Origin: Streptococcus mitis
GTDB taxonomy: Bacteria; Bacillota; Bacilli; Lactobacillales; Streptococcaceae
Length of the DNA: 64,000 nt
Direction of reading: 5' to 3'
Assembly (NCBI RefSeq): GCF_000722705.1
Contig: NZ_JPFW01000009.1
Span: forward strand, 231,310 to 295,309
In this document: in pieces, positions 26,951-35,220 of the stretch
Layout: each line of letters begins with the position of its first letter
Position numbering within the stretch: the stretch's first letter is position 1
The notes under the pieces: model-generated
Told to the model about the DNA's origin: nothing
Database searches by the model: none
What the model saw: only the letters and a program-made list of their open reading frames with translations
Translations under genes and position numbers: made by a program

Positions 26951-27814
26951 TCAGATAATATTACTCAAATAGTAGTCCTCAAAGCGTTCCTTCTTAATAT
27001 ATATATCCTGTATCACTAGATTTGAAGCAACACTATATTCCAAGATAACCATTAATTTTTCCTTTTCTGGCACAATCAGATAGTCATCCTGCTCAAAATG
27101 AACAATGCCCTCTTCTTTTAAAAACGTTTTTAGAATCTGATTATTACTCGTCTTAAGAAAGAGCTTTTCCGACAAATCATTTGCTAGCTCTTTTGAACTC
27201 ATCACATTTAGAATCTTTCCTTTTTTCATGATGATATACTTATCTGTTATAAACTCTAACTCTGATAGGATATGGCTTGAAATTAAAAAGGTAACTCCCA
27301 ACTGATCTCTTAAATTCAAAATCATTTTTCTTAAATCTGAAATTCCTTGAGGATCTAAACCATTCACTGGTTCATCTAGGATAATAAGCTCTGGATTATC
27401 CAAAAGGGCAATTGCTATCGATAATCTTTGCTTCATTCCAAGAGAATAATTTTTTACTTTTCTGTCCCATGATGTTTGGGGTAGGCGAACCAATTCCAAC
27501 ATTTTTATGATATCTGTCTTTAAACCAAATCTTGTTTTATAATATTGCAAGTGTTGACGTCCAGTCAAGTTTGGATAAAGGGCAGGTGACTCGATAATAC
27601 TGCCAATCTTATGCTGAGAAACACTCTTGATTTCTCCCTTATCAGATTGAATTAGTCCTAGGAGAATTCTCATTAATGTTGTCTTTCCCGCACCATTTTC
27701 GCCGATAAGACCACATATTTCTCCTTGCTCAATATCAAAGGAAGCATTATGAAGAACCTGTTCTTTCCCATATGTTTTATCGATATTTTTAAGACTTAAA
27801 ATCACACGATTCAT
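26951..27814 (-). CDS. ABC transporter ATPase, BcrA/lantibiotic-immunity type
   Basis: Walker A is GENGAGKTT (about residues 36-44), the signature is YSLGMKQRL, Walker B is LIILDEPVNGLD, and the H-loop is in SSHILSEL. The 287-residue length with a C-terminal regulatory extension fits the BcrA/LanF group. I start at MNRVILSL with GGAGAG upstream, although the frame stays open 21 codons further. It works with the permease encoded next. Confidence 0.88.
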   Translation of the reverse strand: MNRVILSLKNIDKTYGKEQVLHNASFDIEQGEICGLIGENGAGKTTLMRILLGLIQSDKGEIKSVSQHKIGSIIESPALYPNLTGRQHLQYYKTRFGLKTDIIKMLELVRLPQTSWDRKVKNYSLGMKQRLSIAIALLDNPELIILDEPVNGLDPQGISDLRKMILNLRDQLGVTFLISSHILSELEFITDKYIIMKKGKILNVMSSKELANDLSEKLFLKTSNNQILKTFLKEEGIVHFEQDDYLIVPEKEKLMVILEYSVASNLVIQDIYIKKERFEDYYLSNII

Positions 27815-27845
27815 AGTTTCTCTCCGTTCATTATATCCTTTGCTT

Positions 27846-28067
27846 TCATGAATTATCCTCCACCTCTGAAATTCCAAAATTCTTCACATCCGTTACTTCC
27901 TCAGGCAGAATTAAAACTCGCTCTTCGCCTGCATCTAAAATAGCTAGGCGAAAGATTTCGTTATTTAATGCTATCTCTACCAACTTTTGCGAAGTCGTGT
28001 TATTTCGAACTATCAGACTGTGGCGAGTTTGTGTAAACGTCTCTAGTAAGATACTAAGATTCCCCAT
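27846..28067 (-). CDS. 73-residue protein of unknown function heading the ABC operon
   Basis: GGAGG stands eight bases before the ATG, so it is likely translated. The 73-residue product is beta-prone and acidic at the end (ILDAGEERVLILPEEVTD, then EVEDNS), with no cysteine, no double-glycine and no signal peptide. It does not look like a usual bacteriocin precursor. It could be a small accessory or recognition-element protein; I do not recognise it. The IS element lies 74 bases upstream and has probably removed or displaced its promoter. Confidence 0.5.
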   Translation of the reverse strand: MGNLSILLETFTQTRHSLIVRNNTTSQKLVEIALNNEIFRLAILDAGEERVLILPEEVTDVKNFGISEVEDNS

Positions 28068-28141
28068 CTCTTCCCTCCTAACCCAAATAACTCTCTTGAC
28101 TTTTCATTGCATCTCTAGTTTAACGCTTTCAAAAATAAAAA

Positions 28142-29861
28142 AGAGACTGGGACAATAGTCTCTTTTCTCCAAAAAAAGCAACGGATTTGCCGTTGCTTTT
28201 TTGCATGGTTGCGATAGTCTTGGTAAAATAGAATTGCTTAATAAACCATTTAGAAAGGCTATCCCATGCATATTCACTATAACACAAATCAAACAACTTT
28301 ACCACTAGAAATCAGTTCCTTCTTGCCACAAGACCATCTTGTCTTTACTATTGAAAAAGTGGTAAATACCTTGAAGGATAGTCACTTCCACGCCTTCTAT
28401 CATGCCTTTGGTCGCCCGTCTTATCACCCTAAAATGCTTATATCTACTCTTCTATTTGCCTATTCACAAGGGATTTTCTCTGGACGAAAAATTGAAAAAA
28501 TGATGATTGAAAATCTGGCTATGCAGTACCTAACAGGACAGTTGGTTGTCAGCTACCGCACTATCAATCGTTTTCGTGTAGCTGAAGGGGTGGAAGAACT
28601 CATTCGTAATCTTTTCATCAACCTCAATCTTCGTTTAAAAATGGAAGAGTTAGTGACCTTAGATTGCTTGTTTATTGACGGGACTAAGATTGAAGCCAAT
28701 GCCAACAAGTATAGTTTCGTGTGGAAGAAAGCGACAGAGAAATTCTCCGCCAAACTTCAAGAACAGATACAGGTCTATTTTCAAGAAGAAATCACTCCCC
28801 TTATCCATCAAGCTATTAAGCTGGATGAAGAAGAATCAATTTCTTCAGAGCAGTTGCTTGAATTCGCTCAAGTTCTTGAAGAAGAATTGGAAAAACTGAA
28901 CCAGGACATTGAGGAGACACCCGTTAAAGGAAAGGATGAACGTAAAACCCAGCGTCGTAAACTCAAGAAAGTCTTGCGTAAAGTCAAGGATGATTTTTCA
29001 GTACGTGCTGAAAAATATGAGAGCTATCAGGAGACATTTGAAGGGCGTAACAGTTTTTCTAAAACCGATACAGATGCCACTTTTATGCGGATGAAAGAAG
29101 ACCATATGAAAAATGGCCAACTCAAGGCTGCTTATAATCTTCAAATTGCTACTGAAAACCAATTTGTTCTTCACTATGATATCTTCTCAAATCCGACAGA
29201 CACCAAGACTCTTCTGCCATTTCTTGAAACCTATCCACATGATGTACAGACAGTTGTTGCAGATGCTGGATATGGAAGTGAAGAGAACCTCCTTCGTTTA
29301 GATGAAAAGCAGGTAAACCATCTGATTAAATATGCCATGTTTGATAAGGAACAAAAGAGAGGGTATAAACAGTCAGCTAAAAACTTAGCGAATTGGCACT
29401 ATAATGACAAGGAGGATAGCTACACACATCCTAATGGTTGGTGCTATCGTTTTCACCATATCAAACATCAGAAAACACAGACGGACTTTCAACAGGAAAT
29501 CAAGGTTTACTACGCAGATGAACCTGAATCAGCTCCTCAAAAGGGACTGTATATAAACGAACGCTATCAAAACTTGAAAGATAAAGAATGTCAGGCGCTT
29601 TTATCTCCCCAAGGTAGACAGATTTTCGCTCAACGCAAGATTGATGTGGAACCTGTCTTTGGGCAGATAAAGGCTTGTTTGGGGTACAAGAGATGTAATC
29701 TGAGGGGCAAGCGTCAAGTGAGAATTGACATGGGATTGGTACTTATGGCCAATAACCTCCTAAAATACAATAAGAGAACGACTCAAAATTAAAAAGCTAG
29801 AGTTCCGCTATTGGAAATCTCTAGCTTTTTTGTGGCTGAGAACTATTTTGTCCCAGACTCT
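28142..29861 (+). mobile_element. IS1182-family insertion sequence
   Basis: Terminal inverted repeats of 14 bp with one mismatch are seen: AGAGACTGGGACAA at 28142-28155 and the complement of AGAGTCTGGGACAA at 29848-29861. Inside are one transposase gene, a hairpin terminator just inside the left end (28176-28202) that shields it from outside transcription, and a terminator after the transposase (29792-29833). I see no target-site duplication, so the flanks may have been rearranged. Confidence 0.85.
28266..29792 (+). CDS. IS1182-family DDE transposase
   Basis: The 508-residue protein opens with the conserved N-terminal region (FGRPSYHPKMLISTLLFAY, SYRTINRFR) and has the DDE acidic residues in LDCLFIDGTKIEAN, VADAGYGSEEN and DVEPVFGQIKA. 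It appears intact, with no internal stop, so the element could still be active. A coiled-coil-like insert at about 155-240 (QIQVYFQEEITPLIHQ onward) is normal for the family. Confidence 0.92.
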   Translation: MHIHYNTNQTTLPLEISSFLPQDHLVFTIEKVVNTLKDSHFHAFYHAFGRPSYHPKMLISTLLFAYSQGIFSGRKIEKMMIENLAMQYLTGQLVVSYRTINRFRVAEGVEELIRNLFINLNLRLKMEELVTLDCLFIDGTKIEANANKYSFVWKKATEKFSAKLQEQIQVYFQEEITPLIHQAIKLDEEESISSEQLLEFAQVLEEELEKLNQDIEETPVKGKDERKTQRRKLKKVLRKVKDDFSVRAEKYESYQETFEGRNSFSKTDTDATFMRMKEDHMKNGQLKAAYNLQIATENQFVLHYDIFSNPTDTKTLLPFLETYPHDVQTVVADAGYGSEENLLRLDEKQVNHLIKYAMFDKEQKRGYKQSAKNLANWHYNDKEDSYTHPNGWCYRFHHIKHQKTQTDFQQEIKVYYADEPESAPQKGLYINERYQNLKDKECQALLSPQGRQIFAQRKIDVEPVFGQIKACLGYKRCNLRGKRQVRIDMGLVLMANNLLKYNKRTTQN

Positions 29862-30783
29862 AGCTCTCCATTTCCTCAAAAGTTTTTAGATCTTTTTCTT
29901 TTTCTCCCAATATACGCGCTTCTAATACTTGGTCTCCAAATGCTTGAGCACAAATAATAGCTCTATCGTATAAGCGGATGGCTTTTTCCTTATCCCGTTT
30001 ATGAAATAAGGTACACATTGCTTCAAGCATATCTACGATTGGTTTCTTTTGAAAATCCTGCGATAAAATCATCAGCCTATTCATCGCCTTAACATAAGGC
30101 TCAAAAGTGGAGTAAGATTTTTCCATCCATTGAACAGCTAGAGAATCGAGTACTGTTTGCTTTAACATATAAGCTGTCTCTAAATCTGATGCATTTGTTT
30201 CTCTTATAAGTTTTTTAGAAAGCATCCAAAATAGTTCATGATGATACTCAGTCGGTCTTGCCAAACATGAACCAAAGTATAATTTTATGAGAAGCAAATC
30301 ATTCACCGAGTAATTTTTCCTTATCTTTACTTGCTCAAAATGCTCATCCAGCAAAGCATCGCCAAACCCTGCATCTTCACTTACAAAGACATCAAAATTG
30401 GCTTGTAAGGCACTAACTGCAATCTGCTCATCCTCAGGCAGACTGTCATAATAGTGTTCGTAAACTCTATCAAACAACTCTTCCTTAACTTGGATTCTAT
30501 CATCATCTCCATAAGTTTGAAACTTAATGAGTTTATCCTTTAATATCAAGTACTCTGAGGGTAAAATCATATGATCCATATCTACTATATGTGAAATTGG
30601 ACAGCCTAGTTTATAAGCTATATACTCTACCTTGGATAAACTCGGGGAAGACTGGCCTGATTCAATCCGTGCTAATTGGCGCACCGTTATCTCGGTTTCA
30701 TCATCACAAAGAGTTTCACGAGTGATATGTTTCATCTCTCGCAACATTCGGATTCTTTTACCTACTTCTATTTTTATATCCAT
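29860..30783 (-). CDS. ComR/ScuR-like Rgg-family peptide-responsive regulator
   Basis: An XRE helix-turn-helix (residues about 5-65; ITVRQLARIESGQSSPSLSK) is followed by a TPR-type helical domain. The stretches KLIKFQTYGDDDRI, RVYEHYYDSLPEDEQ and KNYSVNDLLLIKLYF line up, from memory, with ComR of S. thermophilus and its paralogues ScuR and SarF, which bind XIP-type peptides and drive competence or bacteriocin genes. GGAGAG precedes the ATG. The stop codon TAG lies at the exact edge of the IS element, so the natural C-terminus may be altered and any ComS-like peptide gene downstream has been split off. Confidence 0.75.
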   Translation of the reverse strand: MDIKIEVGKRIRMLREMKHITRETLCDDETEITVRQLARIESGQSSPSLSKVEYIAYKLGCPISHIVDMDHMILPSEYLILKDKLIKFQTYGDDDRIQVKEELFDRVYEHYYDSLPEDEQIAVSALQANFDVFVSEDAGFGDALLDEHFEQVKIRKNYSVNDLLLIKLYFGSCLARPTEYHHELFWMLSKKLIRETNASDLETAYMLKQTVLDSLAVQWMEKSYSTFEPYVKAMNRLMILSQDFQKKPIVDMLEAMCTLFHKRDKEKAIRLYDRAIICAQAFGDQVLEARILGEKEKDLKTFEEMES

Positions 30784-30932
30784 TTGTTTACTCTCCTGAT
30801 AACTATTTCCATATAAAAAATAAATTTCCTGTATATATTTTACTATTTTCTATGGAGATAAGCAATATTTGAAATATATATAACTATCTTTGCGTTATAT
30901 CATAAATTTCAGTTCAACTATTACTACACATA

Positions 30933-31200
30933 GGCAATTCCAATCTTCCTCACTGCTATTGCTAGTTTCTTTGCCTTCTTTGACAGCCTACGATTTACAG
31001 CCCTCTTGTGTGTGATTAGCATTGGAATCATTCTGCTTGCTAGTCTCCATATCATTACAAGGCCAAGTCAAGCAAGTGAAACCGACTCCTTCTATCAATT
31101 ATTCTTATCTATCCTTGTGAACGGAGTCATTATCCTCCTCTTCTTTGTAGCTGAAGTCGCACTGATTGGAGATTATCTTCGTATCTTGGCCTTTCTTTAA
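30933..31200 (+). pseudogene. C-terminal fragment of the acidic membrane protein gene
   Basis: The last 88 codons of the gene at 24196-25260 are repeated here, in frame to the same stop, without start or acidic domain. Changes between copies are mostly silent (DSFYQLFLS-V versus -I), so this fragment descends from a functional allele of another strain rather than a local copy that has decayed. Confidence 0.88.
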
Positions 31201-31205
31201 AATTC

Positions 31206-31233
31206 AATCCTGTCATCCATGGCAGGATTTTTC
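31206..31233 (+). terminator. Duplicate terminator
   Basis: Same AATCCTG/CAGGATT hairpin and T run as at 25266-25293. It faces the end of the DUF4299 gene. Confidence 0.8.
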
Positions 31234-31269
31234 TATGCTAAAAAGCAAGTCGATTGACCTGCTTCTGAT

Positions 31270-32130
31270 TTACTCTTCTTGTGCTAATGTTTTAAAATCT
31301 TTTTCTAAGATGGGTTGTATTTCTAATTGATTGGCGTCTAGTTGGTGGTAAAATTCTGACGGTAGTGCCTCAAGGAATTTTGTATAGCCCAAGCGGGCAA
31401 TGGCTTCATAGTCTTCTGGTTTAGATCCATCTCCTGTGATTTGAACCAAGTCAATTTCCCACTGGACTTCCTTATCCAGCAATTGCTCAATATAGGCTGC
31501 AGGAACAAATGGTTCTCTCGGCAACACCGTCTTGACTCCTTGAGCCAAATGGTAAACGCCATGCACTTGGTCTTCTCCATCTTGATAGAAGGAAACTCTT
31601 GCAAAGTAGGCATCTGTCTCTTGAACCGCACGTACACGCGCCTCAAACTGAGCCAAGCCATCTTCCTCTAAAAAGTTTTTCAAGTCTCCATGACCAAAGA
31701 AAACAGGATTAAAAATTCCTTGGCAAATCGTAAAACGGGCTACAGTGTCTACAAGATGGGCTTGAATACCTGCTTGGAAATAAGCTTCAAAGTCAAAACC
31801 ATCTAGCCCCTCAATCTCAGTTCCTGTGTAAGCAAGCAGGGCATCTAAAAATGATTTGATAATCTCCCAGTCTGTCTTTGTGAGTAGGTCAGGAAGATCG
31901 ATACGATAAGCCTTTTGACCATCAGCATAACTAACCTTAAAGAGAAATTGTGATTGCCCCACTATCGCACACTCGATATACTCGAGACGGTTAAGCGGCT
32001 GACGGAGATAGACGGCATCATAACTATGCGACTCCAAGCCATCTAGCAAGGCCAAGATGGACTTGGCAGTCAAAATTTCCTGTTCTCCTAAAATGCTCTG
32101 TTTATTTGGAATAAAAAATGTTTTCGTCAT
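31270..32130 (-). CDS. DUF4299-like cytoplasmic protein
   Basis: The 286-residue soluble protein has no signal peptide or membrane span. Start MTKTFFIPNKQSILGEQEIL and the mixed alpha/beta composition agree with the streptococcal family annotated as DUF4299, as I remember it. AAAGGAG precedes the ATG. The function is unknown. Its last 18 codons also exist in the left repeat copy (25331-25386), which shows that before the insertion this gene lay directly after the acidic membrane protein gene. Confidence 0.7.
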   Translation of the reverse strand: MTKTFFIPNKQSILGEQEILTAKSILALLDGLESHSYDAVYLRQPLNRLEYIECAIVGQSQFLFKVSYADGQKAYRIDLPDLLTKTDWEIIKSFLDALLAYTGTEIEGLDGFDFEAYFQAGIQAHLVDTVARFTICQGIFNPVFFGHGDLKNFLEEDGLAQFEARVRAVQETDAYFARVSFYQDGEDQVHGVYHLAQGVKTVLPREPFVPAAYIEQLLDKEVQWEIDLVQITGDGSKPEDYEAIARLGYTKFLEALPSEFYHQLDANQLEIQPILEKDFKTLAQEE

Positions 32131-32221
32131 AACTGGACTCCTTTTGAAATCGTTTACATATAGTATACCCTATTTTTCTGAAAGATACAGAAACAAACTT
32201 TAGATTTTTGAGTAAAAAGCA

Positions 32222-32248
32222 TAGAAAAACAGCCCCTAAGGACTGTTT
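32222..32248 (-). terminator. Terminator of trhO
   Basis: AAACAG/CTGTTT stem extended by GG/CC pairs and followed by five T residues on the minus strand, just after the stop codon. Confidence 0.7.
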
Positions 32249-32252
32249 GATC

Positions 32253-33239
32253 TTATACAGTAGCTGCTTGATCCAAGCTTTCACCGATAGCGGTTAGGCG
32301 CTCGATAACTTCTGCTTGTGTCAATTCATTTTCTGAAACATAGCGGTTACGTGGGTGAACACGGCACTCGTGTGAGCATCCACGAAGGTACTTGTCTTCA
32401 TTTTCTTCTGATGTCAAGATACGACGGTTACAGAATGGATTTCCACAGTTGACATAACGTTCACATGGTGTTCCATCAAACCAGTCTTTCCCTACGATGG
32501 TTGGGTTGACATGGTTGACATCTACGGCGATACGCTCGTCAAAGACGTACATTTTTCCATCCCAAAGCTCGCCTTGAACTTCTGGATCTTTACCGTAAGT
32601 TGCAATTCCTCCGTGCAATTGGCCGACATCTTTGTAGCCTTCACGGACCATCCAGCCTGAGAATTTCTCACAGCGAACCCCACCTGTACAGTAAACCACG
32701 ACGCGCTTGTCCATGAATTTTTCCTTGTTGTCACGAACCCATTGTGGCAACTCACGGAAGTTGCGAATATCTGGACGGATAGCTCCACGGAAATGTCCTA
32801 GGTCGTACTCATAGTCGTTACGTGTGTCAAGGACAACTGTATCTTCGTCAAGAAGAGCTTCTTTGAACTCTTTTGGAGACAAGTAAGCACCTGTTGTTTC
32901 AAGTGGGTTGATGTCGTTATCAAAGTCGTTGTCTTCCAAACCAAGGTGGACGATTTCTTTCTTGTAGCGAACAAACATCTTCTTGAAGGCTTGTTCATTT
33001 TCTTCGTCAATCTTGAACCAGAGGTCTTCCATGCCTGGGAGGCTGTGAACGTAGTCCATGTATTTTTGAGTTGTTTCGTAGTCACCTGAAACGGTTCCGT
33101 TAATTCCCTCGTCAGCGACTAGGATACGGCCTTTAAGGCCGATTGATTTACAGAAAGCCAAGTGGTCTGCAGCAAATTGCTCTGCATTTTCAATTGGAGT
33201 ATAAAGGTAGTAAAGTAAGACACGAATATCTTTTGCCAT
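32253..33239 (-). CDS. trhO: TrhO (YceA), oxygen-dependent tRNA uridine-34 hydroxylase
   Basis: The 328-residue protein has an N-terminal acylphosphatase-like domain ([24 protein letters not shown]) and a rhodanese domain with active-site loop CTGGVRCEK (about residues 180-188). A C-terminal cysteine-rich segment follows ([29 protein letters not shown]). TrhO makes 5-hydroxyuridine at the tRNA wobble position. I start at MAKDIRVLL; the frame is open 15 codons upstream but conserved sequence starts here. It stands alone with its own terminator. Confidence 0.93.
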   Translation of the reverse strand: MAKDIRVLLYYLYTPIENAEQFAADHLAFCKSIGLKGRILVADEGINGTVSGDYETTQKYMDYVHSLPGMEDLWFKIDEENEQAFKKMFVRYKKEIVHLGLEDNDFDNDINPLETTGAYLSPKEFKEALLDEDTVVLDTRNDYEYDLGHFRGAIRPDIRNFRELPQWVRDNKEKFMDKRVVVYCTGGVRCEKFSGWMVREGYKDVGQLHGGIATYGKDPEVQGELWDGKMYVFDERIAVDVNHVNPTIVGKDWFDGTPCERYVNCGNPFCNRRILTSEENEDKYLRGCSHECRVHPRNRYVSENELTQAEVIERLTAIGESLDQAATV

Positions 33240-33370
33240 AAGATTTGTTCTCTTTTCTATTCTTAAATTTTCAGAATTTTTCATCTAACTATACTAGTAT
33301 ACCTGCTTGAGAAAACGAATGCAATTTATTTGACTGGAAATTGGAGAAAGGGATTTATCCCTGCACTTCA

Positions 33371-33667
33371 TCAGTAGCCATAGCAAATAGCAGATAATTC
33401 TCTCAATTTTTTGATCTGCTCAGCTTGACTTTCTGACAAAGTCAGCTTATTGTCAATCAACACACGTGAGATGTCAACGTTCATTTGGCTCAGAATAAAT
33501 GGAGTAGAGGTTCCATCGTTCTTTAATCGTCTTTTATAACTCACTAACTGATTTTTCAAGGGAGTCAGTTGAGGAGTAGTCTTTATATCTTCCAATAGAT
33601 GATTTATGATCGTCATGGCTTCACAACGCCTTTCACTTCCTCCAGCAAACCATTTTAATGGTGTCAT
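33371..33667 (-). CDS. Bacteriocin immunity protein, EntA_Immun-like
   Basis: The 98-residue cytoplasmic helical protein (INHLLEDIKT, LKNQLVSYKRRLKNDG, ILSQMNVDISRVL) fits the four-helix immunity proteins of class IIa/IIb bacteriocins. I prefer the ATG at MTPLKWF because GGAGG is nine bases away; the ATG two codons earlier is too close to it. No cognate bacteriocin gene is visible nearby, so it may be an orphan immunity gene. It probably belongs to the Blp-like locus that continues upstream with a CPBP protease. Confidence 0.7.
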   Translation of the reverse strand: MTPLKWFAGGSERRCEAMTIINHLLEDIKTTPQLTPLKNQLVSYKRRLKNDGTSTPFILSQMNVDISRVLIDNKLTLSESQAEQIKKLRELSAICYGY

Positions 33668-33735
33668 ACTCATTTACCTCCTGAAATTCGTTTGTAAATT
33701 GAAAAACTATCATTCCTAACGCTCGTGCCAGTATT

Positions 33736-34422
33736 TTACCACACCCTATGTAAAAAAGTCAGCAAAAATGGTAATGTTGCGAAAATATTATTGATCACAT
33801 GCACTGCATAGGATGGATAAATGCTCTTGGTATAGCGGGTCAAACTAGCAAAGATGATGCCAGATGTTGCAAAGACGAAGATATCTAACAAACTAGGCAG
33901 GCTTGAAAAATGAGGAAGAGCAAATAAAATTGACGGAAGAAGCAAATCAAGGCCAAATCGCGAATGTTTAAAGAAGGCATGTTGCAGTAATCCCCTATAA
34001 ATCAACTCTTCCATAAGTGGAGTCAGAAAGAACAAAGTTATATAGATACCTAGCTCAGCAAAGTTGGTCCCACTATAACCGATCAATACGGCCCAACCTT
34101 CAGCAGTTGACTGAACATGTTTAGCTGTCTGAACGTTAAAAGAGATCTGGAGCACTACCACTAATACTGTCAAAATCGAATACCAAATCCATTTTTTTCT
34201 CGGAATGCGAAAAAGATAGCCGTGCCCTGTCTTAACCAGAATCCAAATCATGACTCCGCTAAATAGCAAACTCAAGATATTTTGAATCCAGACGAAATTG
34301 CCAATCTGGGAAGAAAATTGCCAATAATTTTGAACAATAAGCGTCAGTTGAGAAAGACCAAATACGAAAAATAAGTAAGACAAGACTGCGCTTATTTTGA
34401 AGACAAGCTGATGCTTTTTCAT
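33736..34422 (-). CDS. CPBP-family intramembrane metalloprotease
   Basis: The 228-residue protein has six or seven membrane spans and the three CPBP motifs: EELIYRG (about residue 138-144), FALPHFSS with the histidine ligand, and HVINNIFA. In blp loci such proteases (BlpY/PncO type) are encoded with immunity genes and help protect the producer; the same role here is inferred from the neighbours. GAGG precedes the ATG. Confidence 0.85.
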   Translation of the reverse strand: MKKHQLVFKISAVLSYLFFVFGLSQLTLIVQNYWQFSSQIGNFVWIQNILSLLFSGVMIWILVKTGHGYLFRIPRKKWIWYSILTVLVVVLQISFNVQTAKHVQSTAEGWAVLIGYSGTNFAELGIYITLFFLTPLMEELIYRGLLQHAFFKHSRFGLDLLLPSILFALPHFSSLPSLLDIFVFATSGIIFASLTRYTKSIYPSYAVHVINNIFATLPFLLTFLHRVW

Positions 34423-34785
34423 GTGAACTATTCCTCATTTTTTATATTCTAGCCTATATTCCACATAAGTGAAAACCAACTCCCATATAACTAAGGTCAC
34501 GATAACCACGCGGGCAATATTCACTTACTGAAAAAGAATCTGTATTTTTTAATAGAGAAGGGAAATTACCTAATGAACTTCCCTGACTAGCATATTTTTA
34601 ATTTTTGTCTTGTTGCAACCTTTACACTGTTAGTATAGCACTGTTTTTTTATTCTTTCATCAAAATATTTAATTGGCATCAAAACGTCTTGAATTGTTAA
34701 AAAATTTAAAAAGCAAGCATGAAAAACATACTTGCCCTAGGGGAACTTACCAACGTAAAGATCCAAAATTGAAAGCTATGCACCC
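34423..34785. other. Gap of about 360 bases without a convincing gene
   Basis: It contains an imperfect inverted repeat (GGGAAATT/AACTTCCC near 34559-34583) and AT-rich sequence. Short frames exist on both strands (for example 34673-34939 plus and a stretch ending at 34445 on the minus strand), but none has both a start and a ribosome binding site. It lies where a blp-type locus would keep bacteriocin genes, so it may hold remnants of them. Confidence 0.4.
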
Positions 34786-35142
34786 TTACTTCCGTCTGTT
34801 CTCATATATTCTCATGATCGCAACAAGGATAGCAGCTGTCCCACTTGCCAAAGCGATAAGGGTAATGATAATGTTGAGGATTTCAGGCGTACTCCCTATT
34901 CTATTAATAAGACGTAGTAGGGATATAACTGTCAACTGAATTAGGAGTATTGATTCTACTCTTACCATTGAAGTAAGTCTGTTTTCAACTGCATATAAAA
35001 AGGCTGGTAGCATAACACAGGCTATAGCAATCACAAACAGGTTGCCCCCTGTTTCTTCTCCCTTGTTCACCACGGAAATCATGAGAAGATTCGATGCTAT
35101 GATCAACGTAGAGCAGATGATAAAAAAGGATTTCTTATTCAT
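34786..35142 (-). CDS. Small membrane protein of the Blp-like locus
   Basis: The 118-residue protein has four hydrophobic segments (about 5-22, 32-50, 60-80, 88-110) and a basic end (RIYENRRK). GAGG lies before the ATG. I do not recognise it. It follows the sensor kinase gene by 78 bases on the same strand, in the slot where pneumococcal blp loci have the pheromone and transporter genes. An immunity or accessory role is only inference. Confidence 0.6.
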   Translation of the reverse strand: MNKKSFFIICSTLIIASNLLMISVVNKGEETGGNLFVIAIACVMLPAFLYAVENRLTSMVRVESILLIQLTVISLLRLINRIGSTPEILNIIITLIALASGTAAILVAIMRIYENRRK

Positions 35143-35220
35143 TTAATATACCTCGCATACTATGGTAAAAATCAAACTGGATAAAGACAAAACTTTAACT
35201 GGTGAGTCACCCATCCTCAC

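Larger units (their letters stand above)
30933..31325. repeat. Right copy of the ~394-bp direct repeat
   Basis: Matches 24993-25386 from GGCAATTCC to TTTCTA with about 95% identity and one indel. It begins inside what was the acidic membrane protein gene and ends inside the intact DUF4299 gene. Confidence 0.92.

Noticed and set aside
28104-28292. Minus-strand frame across the left end of the IS element
   Set aside because: It runs through the IS inverted repeat and terminator and has no start signal.
28142-29861. Target-site duplication of the IS element
   Set aside because: Flanking bases (AAAAA on the left, AGCTCTCC on the right) do not match; none is claimed.
34673-34939. Plus-strand frame overlapping the small membrane protein of the Blp-like locus
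   Set aside because: It has no ribosome binding site, and the opposite-strand frame has a start site, membrane spans and operon position.
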